From Chrysaora quinquecirrha (Eukaryota > Cnidaria > Scyphozoa > Semaeostomeae > Pelagiidae): a stretch of 64,000 nucleotides of DNA. The translations under genes were made by a program, and so were the position numbers. Below are positions 45,901 through 50,330 of the stretch, in pieces. The notes under the pieces were generated by a model. It worked only from the letters and a program-made list of their open reading frames with translations. It made no database searches and had not been told where the DNA came from. How positions within the stretch are numbered: the first letter of the stretch is position 1; each line of letters opens with the position of its first letter. The stretch is from assembly GCA_014526335.1 (NCBI GenBank), contig JACTAT010000060.1, positions 186,001 through 250,000 on the forward strand, read 5' to 3'.

Positions 45901-48419
45901 CATATCTTGTTTAGAATTATCCCTTATTCCTTTAATTTTTTCTGGAACTATCCCCTTTATCCCTAATACCCTAATGGGGCCTCAGTAATTCGAAAAAGGA
46001 TACTTGACTAAATTGACTTGGATCCCTTCTTCAATTTCACTCAAATACCCTGGGTACCAGAGCCGAAGCCGCTGGGCACGGGCGACGAGGAACTGGGAAG
46101 GAGATAAACAAGGTGTCGTGAATCGTGATCATTCGTGAATCATTCAAAATTATTCGTGTATCTGACCAATCTCGGATCTAGACTCCTGATTGGCTGAAGT
46201 GAAGACACGAGAAGGCGGTTGCCTACTGATGGAACCAGAGCCATTATACACTTGATCATCTCCTTCCCAGTTCCTCGTCCCCCGTGCGCAGCGGCTACGG
46301 CTCTGGTACCCAGGGTATCACTCAAAGTAAACTTGAATGTCTAAGCACTCATGCGACACCAAACTTTAGACCGAGACATACAAAAATTATTATAACACAT
46401 TACCTGGTCATGACAAATGACTAACTTTCCAGGCGACCCATGTCCGATGAATGCCAGCTGTTTAATTTTTCTTCCATCTAATACACTTTCTGCATTATGA
46501 AGTATCGATTCTAAGGTATTGTCATTCTTGTATTGTAATGCAATGATACCTGAAACAGAACCCCGGAAAATTAGCATTTTGTATTCAATTCGCATTGGTT
46601 GAAAAGAGAATGACGGGGGGGCAAATAGAGGAATTTTGAGACACTGGTGCCTTAGATGAAGAGTTAAAACAGTGCAAACATTCTTGTATTGTAATGTAAT
46701 GATACCTGAAACAGAAACCCCTGGAAAATGAGCATTTTGTATTGAAATCGTATAGGTGAAAAAACAGAATGACGGGGGGCAAGTAGAGGAAATTTGAAGC
46801 ACTGGTGCCTTTGATGGAGAATCAAAGCAGTGCTAACATTTTTGGACGTACTTCAAAGCTTTTTTCAACTCACACTCCTCAGAGTATAAACGTCAGAAAC
46901 AGACCAAAACAATTGACTAAGGTGAATAGTCTTTGAGCAGAAAAAAATCAAAATTTCGAGAAATAGAGGGAACATTCGTCTGAAACTCCTCAGAGTATAA
47001 ACGTCAGAAACAGACCGAAACAATTGACTATGGTGAATAGTCTTTCAGCAGTACAAAATATCAAAATTGCGGAAAGGAGCGGTAACATCCCTGGACATAC
47101 TCAAAGGCTTTTTACGTCTGACACTCTTCGGAGTATGAACGTCAGAAACAGAACGAAACAATTGGAAAAGGTGGGATTTATACCCAGATGCGGATCAAAA
47201 AGCACCAATCAGAAAGGAGCGCTGAGTTGGAATTGTGTTCAAAACACCAATCAGCTTGCGGGATACAGCGGGAAGACCAATAGAATTATTTGAAGAGTCC
47301 TAGTGAGAAAACGAACTCCTTCTGTCTTTACAAAATCAGCTTTTTAGATTTGATGTCGACAGATTCCAAAATGCCTAAATGAAACAACGATCTAGATCTA
47401 TATATGGGGGTCGAGGCCACGTTCACACTGGTATATACTTTTTTCATTGGTGAAAGGTGAAGGTGAAATGGTGTTTAAGCACCACTCGCTAGGATCTCAG
47501 TAGTAGGCTAACTAATCGAGATCTCGACCCTGGCTGTGACGCTACCGTGGCTGGGCTCAAACCCTGACCGCACTGGGCTCCTGACACCACGAGTCAGCTG
47601 GATTGCACCACGACCGGACGCCGCAACACCTTAATTAGGACACGTTGCTTCGATTCCAGCCTGCCTGTTTCTTATTTTTGAAGCGATTTTTCGCCAACTT
47701 ATCAGCCCCTAACTTTTTTAAAAACATGTTTAAAATGCCTTACTTCGAATGGGCTTCAAGCTGGTGAACTTTGCTTGTGCCTATCTCGAAAAGTTTGGGA
47801 GATAGCAAAAATACTCGACCAAAATTTCAGTTTGGTGTTCAGTTGCTCTCATAAAAAACGTGTACACAATGATAACATTCTATGAAACGAAAAAATTAGC
47901 TGTTCACACGAGTAAGAAATCGTTGCGTCCTCCTGCATTGTGTAACTTCTGTATTTAAACATAAGTACAAATAGATAAATTAACGGGGTAAAACAAAAAC
48001 TTACCCGGCCTGAGCGCATTTTCCAACTGAAGAAATTGTCGAATTTTCCACGAGACCAAGACGAACCCATGCAATTCAATTTTACTCTCGGCATTCTTTT
48101 TCCCTCGTAATCCTTCGCTGAACGACAGTCCTTTGCGAACCAAACTTGCTGCATTTCGGGAAACTATGGGCGTGGTCTGCGACAGAACATCGGCTTCTCC
48201 ATTAGTATTCTTATCAACGCCGGTCCGTGATATATCAACGTCATTTGTGGCGCTATTCGATATCTTGGTCCGCAAATTATCCCCGACAGTATGGCCGTTA
48301 GTGACGCTGTAGTCCACCTTTTTGACTTCGCTTGGTTCAGAAATTTCTTTCAAAACCTCATCAAGGTCATTGTTGTTGATCTTCGCCTCCGAAATCACCG
48401 TCTGATGGGAATTGGCCAT
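12014..48419 (-). CDS. nek9: NEK9-like kinase gene with N-terminal DUF4347-like domain (gene span, 35 coding exons resolved)
   Basis: A minus-strand gene begins at the ATG at 48417-48419. Exon phases are consistent from exon 1 to exon 21 and from exon 23 to exon 35; the 3' edge of exon 22 is unresolved. Domain order: a DUF4347-like region (about residues 110-260) with HGSPG at 175-179 and AC at 226-227; a NIMA-family kinase (about 295-552) with GKGSYG at 302-307, Lys324, HRD at 416-418, DFG at 436-438 and SPE at 460-462; RCC1-type repeats (about 571-910); a Ser/Lys/Arg-rich disordered tail; and a C-terminal heptad-like coiled coil. At over 1,500 residues it is longer than vertebrate NEK9, which is just under 1,000. 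By family, NEK9 activates NEK6/7 in mitosis and acts at centrosomes. The stop codon was not found; it lies below 12,014. Confidence 0.85.
12425..12481 (-). CDS. nek9: NEK9-like exon 34 (coiled coil)
   Basis: [19 protein letters not shown]. 19 codons, phase 0, donor GTGAGT. Confidence 0.82.
12490..12700. repeat. Intronic tandem repeat, about 105 bp unit, 2 copies
   Basis: The unit begins CCCGTCAGATAATTGAATATCA and ends TGACAGGGGGTA. Two copies plus a diverged partial third lie between exons 34 and 33, each bounded by a C run and a G run. Confidence 0.6.
12705..12788 (-). CDS. nek9: NEK9-like exon 33 (coiled coil)
   Basis: [20 protein letters not shown]. 28 codons, phase 0, donor GTTTGT. Confidence 0.82.
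12928..13395. mobile_element. TGGCTAAAC/GACATGT inverted-repeat element, interrupted
   Basis: It contains GACATGTCGCGCGTG, GGGGACATGTTGCTCGCTTAT and GACACGCCGAATACGATGTC, all shared with 59,835-60,055 and in part with 56,311-56,425. The SINE-like copy at 13,063-13,175 sits inside it. Confidence 0.5.
13063..13175 (-). mobile_element. SINE-like element with AATTC/GAATT tail
   Basis: On the minus strand the sequence starts near GGCCCAAGCAAGATAAGC, continues with CTTGGGCCGTGTAGAG and ends in a (TTGAA) repeat. A second copy lies at 26,143-26,272. It interrupts the element at 12,928-13,395. Confidence 0.55.
14058..14144 (-). CDS. nek9: NEK9-like exon 32 (coiled coil)
   Basis: [20 protein letters not shown] is strongly heptad-like. 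29 codons, phase 0, donor GTAAAA. Confidence 0.85.
14340..14700 (+). mobile_element. Repeat family with GAGTATAAACGTCAG, copy
   Basis: It starts AAAAGGCCGGTTCTGTGTAG, contains GCATCTGGGTATAAATTCCG, and ends near TCTGACGTTTTACTCTGAAG. Copies lie at 39,180 (same strand) and at 10,250 and 46,840 (opposite strand). Confidence 0.6.
14882..14963 (-). CDS. nek9: NEK9-like exon 31 (coiled coil starts)
   Basis: [20 protein letters not shown] begins a heptad-like coiled coil, matching the C-terminal coiled coil of NEK9. The donor is GTAAAC. Confidence 0.82.
14989..15064. repeat. (TA)n microsatellite
   Basis: An uninterrupted TA run of about 75 bases. Confidence 0.95.
15121..15526 (+). mobile_element. 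AAGGAAC-family inverted-repeat element, copy A
   Basis: The ends are ACACGCTTTTTC... and ...TATAAAAAAAGCGTG. The word AAGGAAC or GTTCCTT appears at the ends and several times inside. There is no coding capacity. It is followed after about 360 bases by an inverted copy. Confidence 0.7.
15655..15800 (+). mobile_element. tRNA-derived SINE, family III
   Basis: It contains GAGCTCTATACC, TTGGCTCATCATGCAGAACA and GTATGCCACTTGTCGAAAAA followed by CTAGTGTTTGCCATT. Relatives lie at 42,345-42,600, 44,195-44,310 and 63,195-63,335. Confidence 0.5.
15890..16304 (-). mobile_element. AAGGAAC-family inverted-repeat element, copy B (inverted)
   Basis: This is the reverse-oriented sister of copy A at 15,121. 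Together they form an inverted pair of about 400-base arms inside one intron of the NEK9-like gene. Confidence 0.7.
16329..16430 (+). mobile_element. tRNA-like SINE head
   Basis: GTCTGTAGCCCAGTGGAATT (A-box-like) and GCAGGTTCGACTTG (B-box-like) are about 45 bases apart, followed by ATGCCACTTG as in SINE family III. A real tRNA is unlikely because no closing acceptor stem is seen. Confidence 0.5.
17287..17520. mobile_element. CAAACATT-family element
   Basis: It starts AGGCCCTGGTCAGACGATCA and contains repeated CAAACATT and AAACATG words. The right end is less clear. Confidence 0.5.
17548..17765. repeat. (CAA)n microsatellite with CAT/CAC interruptions
   Basis: About 215 bases of CAA with occasional CAC and CAT triplets. 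It lies inside an intron of the minus-strand gene, between exons 31 and 30. The Thr/Gln/Val-rich frames it creates are not genes. Confidence 0.9.
17844..17909 (-). CDS. nek9: NEK9-like exon 30 (Arg/Gly-rich)
   Basis: [20 protein letters not shown] is Arg/Gly-rich and in phase 2 on both sides. The donor is GTAAAG. Confidence 0.65.
18039..18107 (-). CDS. nek9: NEK9-like exon 29
   Basis: [20 protein letters not shown] is in phase 2 on both sides. The acceptor is TTCCTTAG and the donor GTACCT. Confidence 0.68.
   Translation of the reverse strand, partial: AKKPEIKKDPASQSKLGTFKRD
18266..18313 (-). CDS. nek9: NEK9-like exon 28
   Basis: [16 protein letters not shown] is short and basic. The donor is GTTTGT. 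The intron before it holds the whole 31-bp satellite. Confidence 0.65.
18387..21582. repeat. 31-bp satellite array, about 100 copies
   Basis: The unit is AAAGGGTAGGGTTATCTCGA plus ATGTAAAATTC. The commonest variants are C or T at the last base, and CGACAGAAAAATTC in place of CGAATGTAAAATTC. A block of variants near 18,661 recurs exactly 310 bases later (10 units), showing higher-order structure. It fills the intron between exons 28 and 27. Confidence 0.97.
21583..21999. repeat. Inverted arm of the 31-bp satellite
   Basis: At about 21,582 the array flips to reverse complement (TAACCCTACCCTATAAATTT) and continues for about 13 diverging units. The rare variant CCAGTG in the inverted arm is shared with the far left edge of the forward array near 18,570. 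Confidence 0.93.
22117..22142 (-). CDS. nek9: NEK9-like exon 27 (microexon)
   Basis: A 26-base exon (SPRNKKTN) has a TTTTTCAG acceptor and GTAAGT donor and keeps phase with both neighbours. It sits just outside the 31-bp satellite. Confidence 0.65.
22800..23030 (-). CDS. nek9: NEK9-like exon 26
   Basis: 77 codons, acidic and polar ([20 protein letters not shown]), with [16 protein letters not shown]. Phase 0 on both sides. The donor is GTGAAT. Confidence 0.82.
23309..23752 (-). CDS. nek9: NEK9-like exon 25 (long Ser/Thr-rich tail)
   Basis: 148 codons. It begins [12 protein letters not shown], which resembles the PGWLRKELENA patch that precedes the tail in vertebrate NEK9. The rest is Ser/Thr-rich with SPPP and many possible phosphosites. 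The donor is GTAGGA. Confidence 0.85.
23850..24285. repeat. AAATA/GAATGAAT low-complexity region
   Basis: About 430 bases of AAATAAAT, GAATGAAT and ATAGATAA words between exons 25 and 24. Confidence 0.75.
24290..24356 (-). CDS. nek9: NEK9-like exon 24
   Basis: [20 protein letters not shown] is disordered. It enters in phase 2 and leaves in phase 0; the donor is GTTAGT. Confidence 0.75.
24805..25035. repeat. TGACCTGTGACC-type minisatellite
   Basis: The unit is about 60 bases, with ATGACCTGTGACC and CTATAAAGGCCAT repeated about four times. It is related in motif to the larger TGACCTGACC regions at 26.4-28.0 kb. Confidence 0.7.
25045..25148 (-). CDS. nek9: NEK9-like exon 23 (basic patch)
   Basis: [20 protein letters not shown] contains PKKRKR, a classical nuclear localisation-type basic cluster. 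Only phase 0 is open. The donor is GTAAGT. Confidence 0.82.
25293..25455 (+). mobile_element. tRNA-derived SINE, family II
   Basis: GTGTAATGGTGTCAGGAGCA and GGGTTCGAGCCCAGC (B box) are followed by AGCGTCACAGCCAGGGTCG and CTGGCGCTAAAAACAC. Copies lie at 47,452, 49,085, 50,139 and 63,339. Confidence 0.65.
25950..26103. repeat. AT repeats and poly-A tract
   Basis: Two (AT)n runs are followed by an A run of about 23 bases at 26,081-26,103. Confidence 0.8.
26143..26272 (+). mobile_element. SINE-like element with (AATTG)n tail
   Basis: GGCCCAAGCTAGATAAGCTT then TTCTTGGGTCGTGTAGAATA, ending in AATTGAATTGAATTGAATT. It is the reverse of the copy at 13,063-13,175. Confidence 0.6.
26395..26690. repeat. 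TGACCTGACC-rich array 1
   Basis: Dense CTGACC, TGACCTGACC and TGACTTA words with a loose period that includes ATTAAATTATCTGA and GACATTACC. Confidence 0.7.
26873..27067 (-). CDS. nek9: NEK9-like exon 22 (3' edge uncertain)
   Basis: The acceptor TTTGCAG at 27,068 and the frame [19 protein letters not shown] are good. No strong donor follows. The boundary given uses a weak GTTCGT and does not fit the phase of exon 23; a GTTGTC at about 26,930 would fit but is also weak. An extra small exon may be missing between 26,870 and 25,150. Confidence 0.5.
27225..28050. repeat. TGACCTGACC-rich array 2
   Basis: Period of about 100-130 bases. Each unit has ATGAAATTATCTGACACTAC then CTGACATTACCTGACCTGAC. 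TGACCT is the complement of AGGTCA. It lies between exons 22 and 21. Confidence 0.75.
28132..28235 (-). CDS. nek9: NEK9-like exon 21 (disordered tail)
   Basis: [19 protein letters not shown] and [10 protein letters not shown] are basic and disordered. It enters in phase 2 and leaves in phase 1. The donor is GTAATA. Confidence 0.8.
28325..28435. mobile_element. Fragment with TTCGAATAAGCCCCC words
   Basis: Repeated CGAATAAGCCC and TTGAATAAGCCCCCA words match, in reverse, the GGGGCTTATTCGAGG word of the element at 60,838-61,139. Confidence 0.55.
28543..28781 (-). CDS. nek9: NEK9-like exon 20 (last RCC1 strand, then Ser-rich tail)
   Basis: [20 protein letters not shown] then WG ends the propeller. 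A Ser-rich disordered stretch follows ([18 protein letters not shown]). The donor is GTTTGT, after a CAAA-type repeat on the plus strand. Confidence 0.88.
29296..29511 (-). CDS. nek9: NEK9-like exon 19 (RCC1 repeat)
   Basis: [17 protein letters not shown] then [13 protein letters not shown] is a clear RCC1 repeat. The exon has 72 codons and is phase 0. The donor is GTATGT. Confidence 0.92.
29580..29865. mobile_element. CAAACATT-family element
   Basis: Ends: TTAGGCCATGGTCAAGCGAC and GTTGGCCAGAGACCTAA. CAAACATT, AATGTTTG and AATGTTTT words lie inside. Confidence 0.6.
30285..30360 (-). CDS. nek9: NEK9-like exon 18 (RCC1 region)
   Basis: [20 protein letters not shown] corresponds to the NKLGLN segment of NEK9. 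It enters in phase 2 and leaves in phase 0; the donor is GTACTT. Confidence 0.85.
30461..30850 (-). mobile_element. CAACCTCGTCCCC inverted-repeat element, copy 1
   Basis: The right end is CTGGGGACGAGGTTG and the left end is diverged (CAACCTCTTCCTCAG). The inside is the reverse of the copy at 38,143-38,558, including TGTGACGTCACTTAA. There is no coding capacity. It lies between exons 18 and 17. Confidence 0.65.
31842..31955 (-). CDS. nek9: NEK9-like exon 17 (RCC1 repeat)
   Basis: [21 protein letters not shown] resembles the matching RCC1 blade of vertebrate NEK9. The acceptor side ([10 protein letters not shown] and flanking intron) is copied in tandem up to about 32,715. The donor is GTGATT. 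Confidence 0.9.
31956..32715. repeat. Tandem array carrying copies of the exon 17 acceptor end
   Basis: About six units of roughly 119 bases. Each has ACCGAATTCAACCTTAGTTG then GTATACACCTGTTTATG, matching the first ~35 bases of exon 17 with its acceptor, plus intron sequence with GGTTAAGAAAAGGTAACC. Confidence 0.85.
32757..33020 (-). CDS. nek9: NEK9-like exon 16 (two RCC1 repeats)
   Basis: [12 protein letters not shown] and [12 protein letters not shown] mark two consecutive RCC1 repeats, with [17 protein letters not shown] between them. The donor is GTAATT. Confidence 0.94.
33480..33720. repeat. Intronic duplication rich in TGACGTCA
   Basis: Two units share ATAACGAAGTGACGT, GATGACGTCA and GGAATGGATT..TTCAAACCTGAT. 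TGACGTCA or a one-base variant appears five or more times. The last 11 bases match the donor of exon 15, so part of the exon edge is included in the duplication. Confidence 0.65.
33722..33876 (-). CDS. nek9: NEK9-like exon 15 (RCC1 repeat)
   Basis: [18 protein letters not shown] then [14 protein letters not shown] is a canonical RCC1 repeat. The donor is GTTTGA. Confidence 0.93.
34376..34457 (-). CDS. nek9: NEK9-like exon 14 (start of RCC1 region)
   Basis: [18 protein letters not shown] looks like a diverged first blade strand pair of the RCC1 propeller. The donor is GTAAGT. Confidence 0.82.
34458..34825. repeat. Tandem repeat of about 122 bp, three copies
   Basis: The unit begins AAAATCATGTGG, with GATTGATAAGCAAGACTCAG and ACTTATACCATTCCAGGGGG. 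It lies just upstream (on the minus strand) of exon 14. Confidence 0.8.
35705..35772 (-). CDS. nek9: NEK9-like exon 13 (kinase to RCC1 linker)
   Basis: The short linker [20 protein letters not shown] has no domain. It enters in phase 0 and leaves in phase 2; the donor is GTGAGC. Confidence 0.8.
36658..36732 (-). CDS. nek9: NEK9-like exon 12 (end of kinase)
   Basis: [19 protein letters not shown] carries the RPS/RPT Arg that closes the kinase fold. The donor is the unusual GTTTGT. Confidence 0.92.
37246..37296 (-). CDS. nek9: NEK9-like exon 11
   Basis: Seventeen codons ([17 protein letters not shown]) correspond to the NEK segment before the last kinase helices. It is phase 0 with a GTAAGT donor. 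Confidence 0.9.
37345..37480. repeat. (AACT)n microsatellite
   Basis: About 135 bases of AACT repeats with single-base interruptions, in the intron between exons 11 and 10. Confidence 0.9.
37911..38039 (-). CDS. nek9: NEK9-like exon 10 (helix F region)
   Basis: [17 protein letters not shown] is the conserved helix F signature, with the invariant Asp. The exon is phase 0 on both sides. The donor is GTAGAT. Confidence 0.95.
38143..38558 (+). mobile_element. CAACCTCGTCCCC inverted-repeat element, copy 2
   Basis: Ends TTCAACCTCGTCCCCAGG and GGCCTGGGGACGAGGTTG. GATAATG flanks it on both sides (38,136-38,142 and 38,559-38,565), a likely 7-base target duplication. Flanking sequence matches 62,660-62,715, so it seems to have landed in an older repeat. 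Confidence 0.72.
38973..39111 (-). CDS. nek9: NEK9-like exon 9 (HRD, DFG, activation loop)
   Basis: [19 protein letters not shown] then FGIAK carry catalytic Asp418 and DFG 436-438. [10 protein letters not shown] ends the activation segment. Vertebrate NEK9 has DYG; DFG here is the commoner kinase form. The donor is GTAATT. Confidence 0.95.
39180..39430 (+). mobile_element. Repeat family with GAGTATAAACGTCAG, copy
   Basis: TTCGTTTTCTCACTTGGACT at the left, GCATCTGGGTATAAATTCCG in the middle and TTTATACTCTGAGAAGTGTC at the right, as at 14,340. Confidence 0.6.
39727..39935. repeat. (TTAG)n microsatellite
   Basis: About 200 bases of TTAG with a CTTA sub-run, in the intron between exons 9 and 8. 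It is the complement of the AACT repeat at 37,345. Confidence 0.92.
39991..40110 (-). CDS. nek9: NEK9-like exon 8 (helices D/E to HR of HRD)
   Basis: [17 protein letters not shown] and [11 protein letters not shown] lead into the catalytic loop. The Arg codon of HRD is split across the intron. The donor is GTAAAA. Confidence 0.93.
40151..40562. mobile_element. AGTTACAC-family inverted-repeat element
   Basis: Left end AGTTACACTATGCCGGCATG, right end CATGCCGGCATAGTGTAACT, a perfect 20-base inverted repeat flanked by GGCCC/GGGCC. AGTTACAC or GTGTAACT recurs internally. Noncoding. Confidence 0.8.
40565..40760. mobile_element. CAAACATT-family element
   Basis: It starts GGCCCTGACCAAACGATCAA directly after the AGTTACAC element. 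CAACATT and AAATGTTTT words repeat. The right end is unclear. Confidence 0.5.
40803..40906 (-). CDS. nek9: NEK9-like exon 7 (helix C to hinge)
   Basis: [17 protein letters not shown] and [11 protein letters not shown] form the beta-4/5 region and hinge of a NEK kinase. The donor is GTAAGT. Confidence 0.93.
40951..41517. repeat. Tandem array carrying copies of the exon 6 donor end
   Basis: Four clear units of roughly 108-124 bases and one diverged partial unit. Each has CAGGGGGTTACCTCATTCTT, GCCATTAGCCTCTCAGTGGC and ATTCAG..CGTGGG, matching the last ~50 bases of exon 6 and its GTAACCCCC donor. Each is followed by intron sequence with CCCCC and AGAGCAAATGA. Confidence 0.88.
41518..41633 (-). 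CDS. nek9: NEK9-like exon 6 (ATP loop, catalytic Lys)
   Basis: [19 protein letters not shown] followed by LKEI carries the end of the glycine loop and Lys324. LYRxxxDDSLVVxKE is characteristic of NEK9. The donor is GTAACC. The last ~50 bases of this exon and its donor are repeated in tandem in the following intron (see 40,951-41,517). Confidence 0.93.
42137..42240 (-). CDS. nek9: NEK9-like exon 5 (linker and start of kinase)
   Basis: A linker is followed by [12 protein letters not shown], the first strand of the kinase N-lobe and the first glycines of the ATP loop. It enters in phase 2 and leaves in phase 1. The donor is GTAAAC. Confidence 0.9.
42345..42620 (-). mobile_element. tRNA-derived SINE, family III
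   Basis: On the minus strand: GTTACTCGAAGATTTAATTG, then TGGTATGCCACTTGTGGAAA. It matches 63,195-63,335. Confidence 0.5.
42735..43138 (+). mobile_element. AAGGAAC-family element, copy C
   Basis: Ends ACACGCTTTTTTTATAAGGA and TATAAAAAAAGAAGCGTGT. AAGGAAC appears at least five times. It lies in the intron between exons 5 and 4. Confidence 0.75.
43375..43625. mobile_element. CAAACATT-family element, diverged
   Basis: GACAAACATTGCTGAAGG, ACAAACAATGTTTGATCATT and CAAATGTTTGATC words. Both ends are degraded. Confidence 0.45.
44195..44310 (+). mobile_element. SINE family III fragment
   Basis: GCTGTATGACTTGGAGTG, TTGGCTCTCTGATCATGCAT and GGTATGCCACTCGAAGAAAA match the family III pattern. Confidence 0.45.
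44352..44416 (-). CDS. nek9: NEK9-like exon 4 (end of DUF4347-like domain)
   Basis: Residues 248-269. [12 protein letters not shown] corresponds to the ADVAASTDLTG end of DUF4347. The exon ends AATAA followed by GTAAGT, so reading on without splicing gives Lys then a TAA stop immediately. Confidence 0.85.
44480..44910. repeat. Cluster of short segments bounded by C and G runs
   Basis: CACGGGGGTAC, TAACCCCCCG, CAGGAGGTTA, ACCCCGTAAC, CACGGGTGTTA, ACACCCGTAA and ACGGGGGTAAC alternate every 60-130 bases. The last lies 12 bases from the donor of exon 3. Confidence 0.5.
44911..45090 (-). CDS. nek9: NEK9-like exon 3 (DUF4347-like, LDFLACPLS)
   Basis: Residues 188-247. [15 protein letters not shown] aligns with the ILLYGCNVAAG motif of DUF4347, and LRSLEDFI with the following helix. 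The exon is phase 0 on both sides. The acceptor is CCGTAG and the donor GTAAAT. Confidence 0.85.
45252..45822. mobile_element. Mosaic inverted-repeat element (AAGAAT left half, AAGCAAC right half)
   Basis: The left end ACACACTTTTTTTATAAGAA and inner ATTCTTAA words are like the element at 56,783. From about 45,515 the repeated word becomes GTTGCTTA (five times), ending GTTGCTTATTAAAAAAAAA. Two families appear joined. Confidence 0.5.
46404..46549 (-). CDS. nek9: NEK9-like exon 2 (DUF4347-like, HGSPG)
   Basis: Residues 139-187. [14 protein letters not shown] matches the strand and His-Gly loop typical of DUF4347 (consensus like ISHGSxGxLxLG). The acceptor TTTCAG and donor GTAATG are clear, with phases 1 and 0. 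The acceptor end of this exon is duplicated at 46,679-46,717. Confidence 0.85.
46522..46840. repeat. Duplication of the exon 2 acceptor end
   Basis: CATTCTTGTATTGTAATG.AATGATACCTGAAACAGAA occurs at 46,522-46,560 (exon 2 with its acceptor) and again at 46,679-46,717 in the intron. The flanking intron (GACGGGGGGCAA, ACTGGTGCCTT) is duplicated too; the unit is about 157 bases. Confidence 0.8.
46840..47360 (-). mobile_element. Repeat family with GAGTATAAACGTCAG, internally duplicated
   Basis: CTCAGAGTATAAACGTCAGA followed by AACAGACC.AAACAATTGAC occurs twice and a third, diverged time (46,875, 46,990, 47,125). The right end GAAAACGAACTCCTTCTGTC matches other copies. Confidence 0.6.
47452..47635 (-). 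mobile_element. tRNA-derived SINE, family II
   Basis: Reverse of the 25,293 copy: GGTGAAATGGTGTTTAAGC, ATCTCGACCCTGGCTGTGAC and GGGCTCAAACCCTGACC (B box in reverse). Confidence 0.62.
48005..48419 (-). CDS. nek9: NEK9-like exon 1 (start codon)
   Basis: This exon encodes residues 1-138 and one base of the next codon. It is Ser/Thr/Asn-rich and disordered to about residue 100, then becomes hydrophobic ([16 protein letters not shown]), as expected for the first strand and helix of the folded domain. The donor is CCGG followed by GTAAGT. The start was chosen because this is the first ATG of an open frame that splices in phase. Confidence 0.85.
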
Positions 48420-48904
48420 TTAAATCCGGGAACTCAAGCGTGAAACAATGCTTTTTCTGTGTCTTCTAAGCTCCCGCTGCTGACGCAAGGGAACGAGGTG
48501 GAAGCTCAAACGTCTTCCAAAGTTCTCAATGACTCTAATTATGCATTTTGCATATAATGATGAGAAGCATAATTATGCTGATATATGATAATTTATGCAG
48601 ATCTATGATAATTTATGCCAATGCATAATGTATACGACGTCTCCATGATGAGATAGAAATCTGGTATAGCATTATTTGTCTTCATGTCAGGTGATGCTAC
48701 ATCCTGCAAAACATAATTTGCAAAACATAATTTGCAAAAAATTATCTCAGGATAAAATTCTTCTTAATTACTCTGGAAATCACTTTCTGGTGGCAAAGTT
48801 CATTATTAAATAATTTCTGAAGGGTACAAAGTTGTTTCGGTCTATCTCTAATGTCTGTTTCTAAAGTGTGGTGTCACAGTCTAATACACCTGGCTTGTGA
48901 TGTC

Positions 48905-49110
48905 AGAAGCTCAGCAACACCCCATGTAATGTCTCTGCAGTACGGTGGGGGGGCTGTGTCATACAATGCCAGATATTCAGTACGGTGGAGGGTACCATGA
49001 TTGCCATTGGGAGGCATCTTGCAGTACAATGGTTCATATTCAATACGGTGGGTCACATCATGATTGCTGTGGGGGATGTTCAGTACAGTGGGGGGTCAGG
49101 TTTGAGCCCC
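48905..49110. repeat. Repeat with ATTCAGTACGGTGG words
   Basis: GCAGTACGGTGGGG, TTCAGTACGGTGGA, TTCAATACGGTGGG and TTCAGTACAGTGGG occur over 190 bases. A related segment with the same word is at 59,090-59,460. Confidence 0.6.
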
Positions 49111-49225
49111 AGCAACAGTAGCATCACAGCCAGGGTTGAGGTCGCATTAGTTAACCTACTACTGAGATCCTAGCGACTGGCGCTAAAACATCATTTCACC
49201 ACTGCCTTCACCTTCTTAGGACGTT
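49110..49225 (+). mobile_element. SINE family II fragment
   Basis: TTTGAGCCCCAGCAACAGTA, CATCACAGCCAGGGTTGAGG and GACTGGCGCTAAAACATC match the 3' part of family II. Confidence 0.55.
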
Positions 49226-50138
49226 TTTGCACTCAATTATAAGTGACATTGCTCAACACGGTATGAGATTTGCACTATGACAAAAGGATTTTGAAAGGAT
49301 TCCAGTGAAACAAAAGGACTTCTTGCAGAATTTTCTCATATTTCCAAGCAGTGAATTCCCCTTACTTAAACCAAAATTTTTCCAGAAACTTTCACAAAAC
49401 ATTTAGGAAACCCCTAGAATTTCTGCAAATATTTTCACTCTCTTTTTCTTCCAATTAGAGCAGTGAGTTTGGAGCAAAATTTGCTAAATTACCTCTCCTA
49501 AAATGACCCTAATTCAAGTTGTTGAACATTGAGAGGATTCCCTTACTAAAAATGTCTACCAATTTCCAGAAAAATATCGTGCCTGACCCAGGCCTCTCTG
49601 AAAAGGTCTATAAACTAAAACACAAACAGCATGATCCAGAACCATCTGTTTGACCTCAACTTTATCAGACTGGCCTCTCATTAATTTTGAAACAGTGAGC
49701 TTGCTGGCAGGATGCCCTAAAAACTTGGAAGCCAGTCTTTTATGTGGTATATTGATAATACCCAAAACAGCATGCAAGATTTTTGTGATTTACAGCAAAT
49801 TTCTAATTTTACTGAGAAAATTTCATGGATATCAGAAAAACATAAGAGTTAAAGACTTAAAGACTAGAAATTAAACAGATTTCCTGAGGGCAGAGCAATT
49901 TTCAATTTTGCAAGATCTTTTCCTATTTGTTTCCGCATATCAGTTTTGGGGGTACAAACTACCTTAACAAAAATCTCCTCTACAGTGCCTTATGTGGTGT
50001 GTATGAAATTGTAATATAATGAGGGGGTAGCTGATTCCAGTCGAAATGAAATGGGCAAAATAAGCAATGGTTCAAGTCGAAATGAAATGGTTCATTGCAG
50101 TGTTAGTGACTGTGGTCTCTGGGTGCTAAAATATGAGA

Positions 50139-50330
50139 TGGTGATGGTGAAGGTGAAATGGTGTTTTAGGGCCAGTCGCTAGGATCTCCGTACTAGTAGG
50201 TTAACTAATCAAGACCTCGAACCTGGCTGACGCTATTGTGGCTGGGCTCGAACCCGTGCCACACTGAGCTCCTGACACCATGAGTCAGTTGGATTACACC
50301 ACAACCCCACAGCACCTTCACCACACTAAT
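50139..50330 (-). mobile_element. tRNA-derived SINE, family II
   Basis: GGTGAAGGTGAAATGGTGTT, GAACCTGGCTGACGCTATTG and GGGCTCGAACCCGTGCC are the reverse of the 25,293 copy. Confidence 0.62.
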
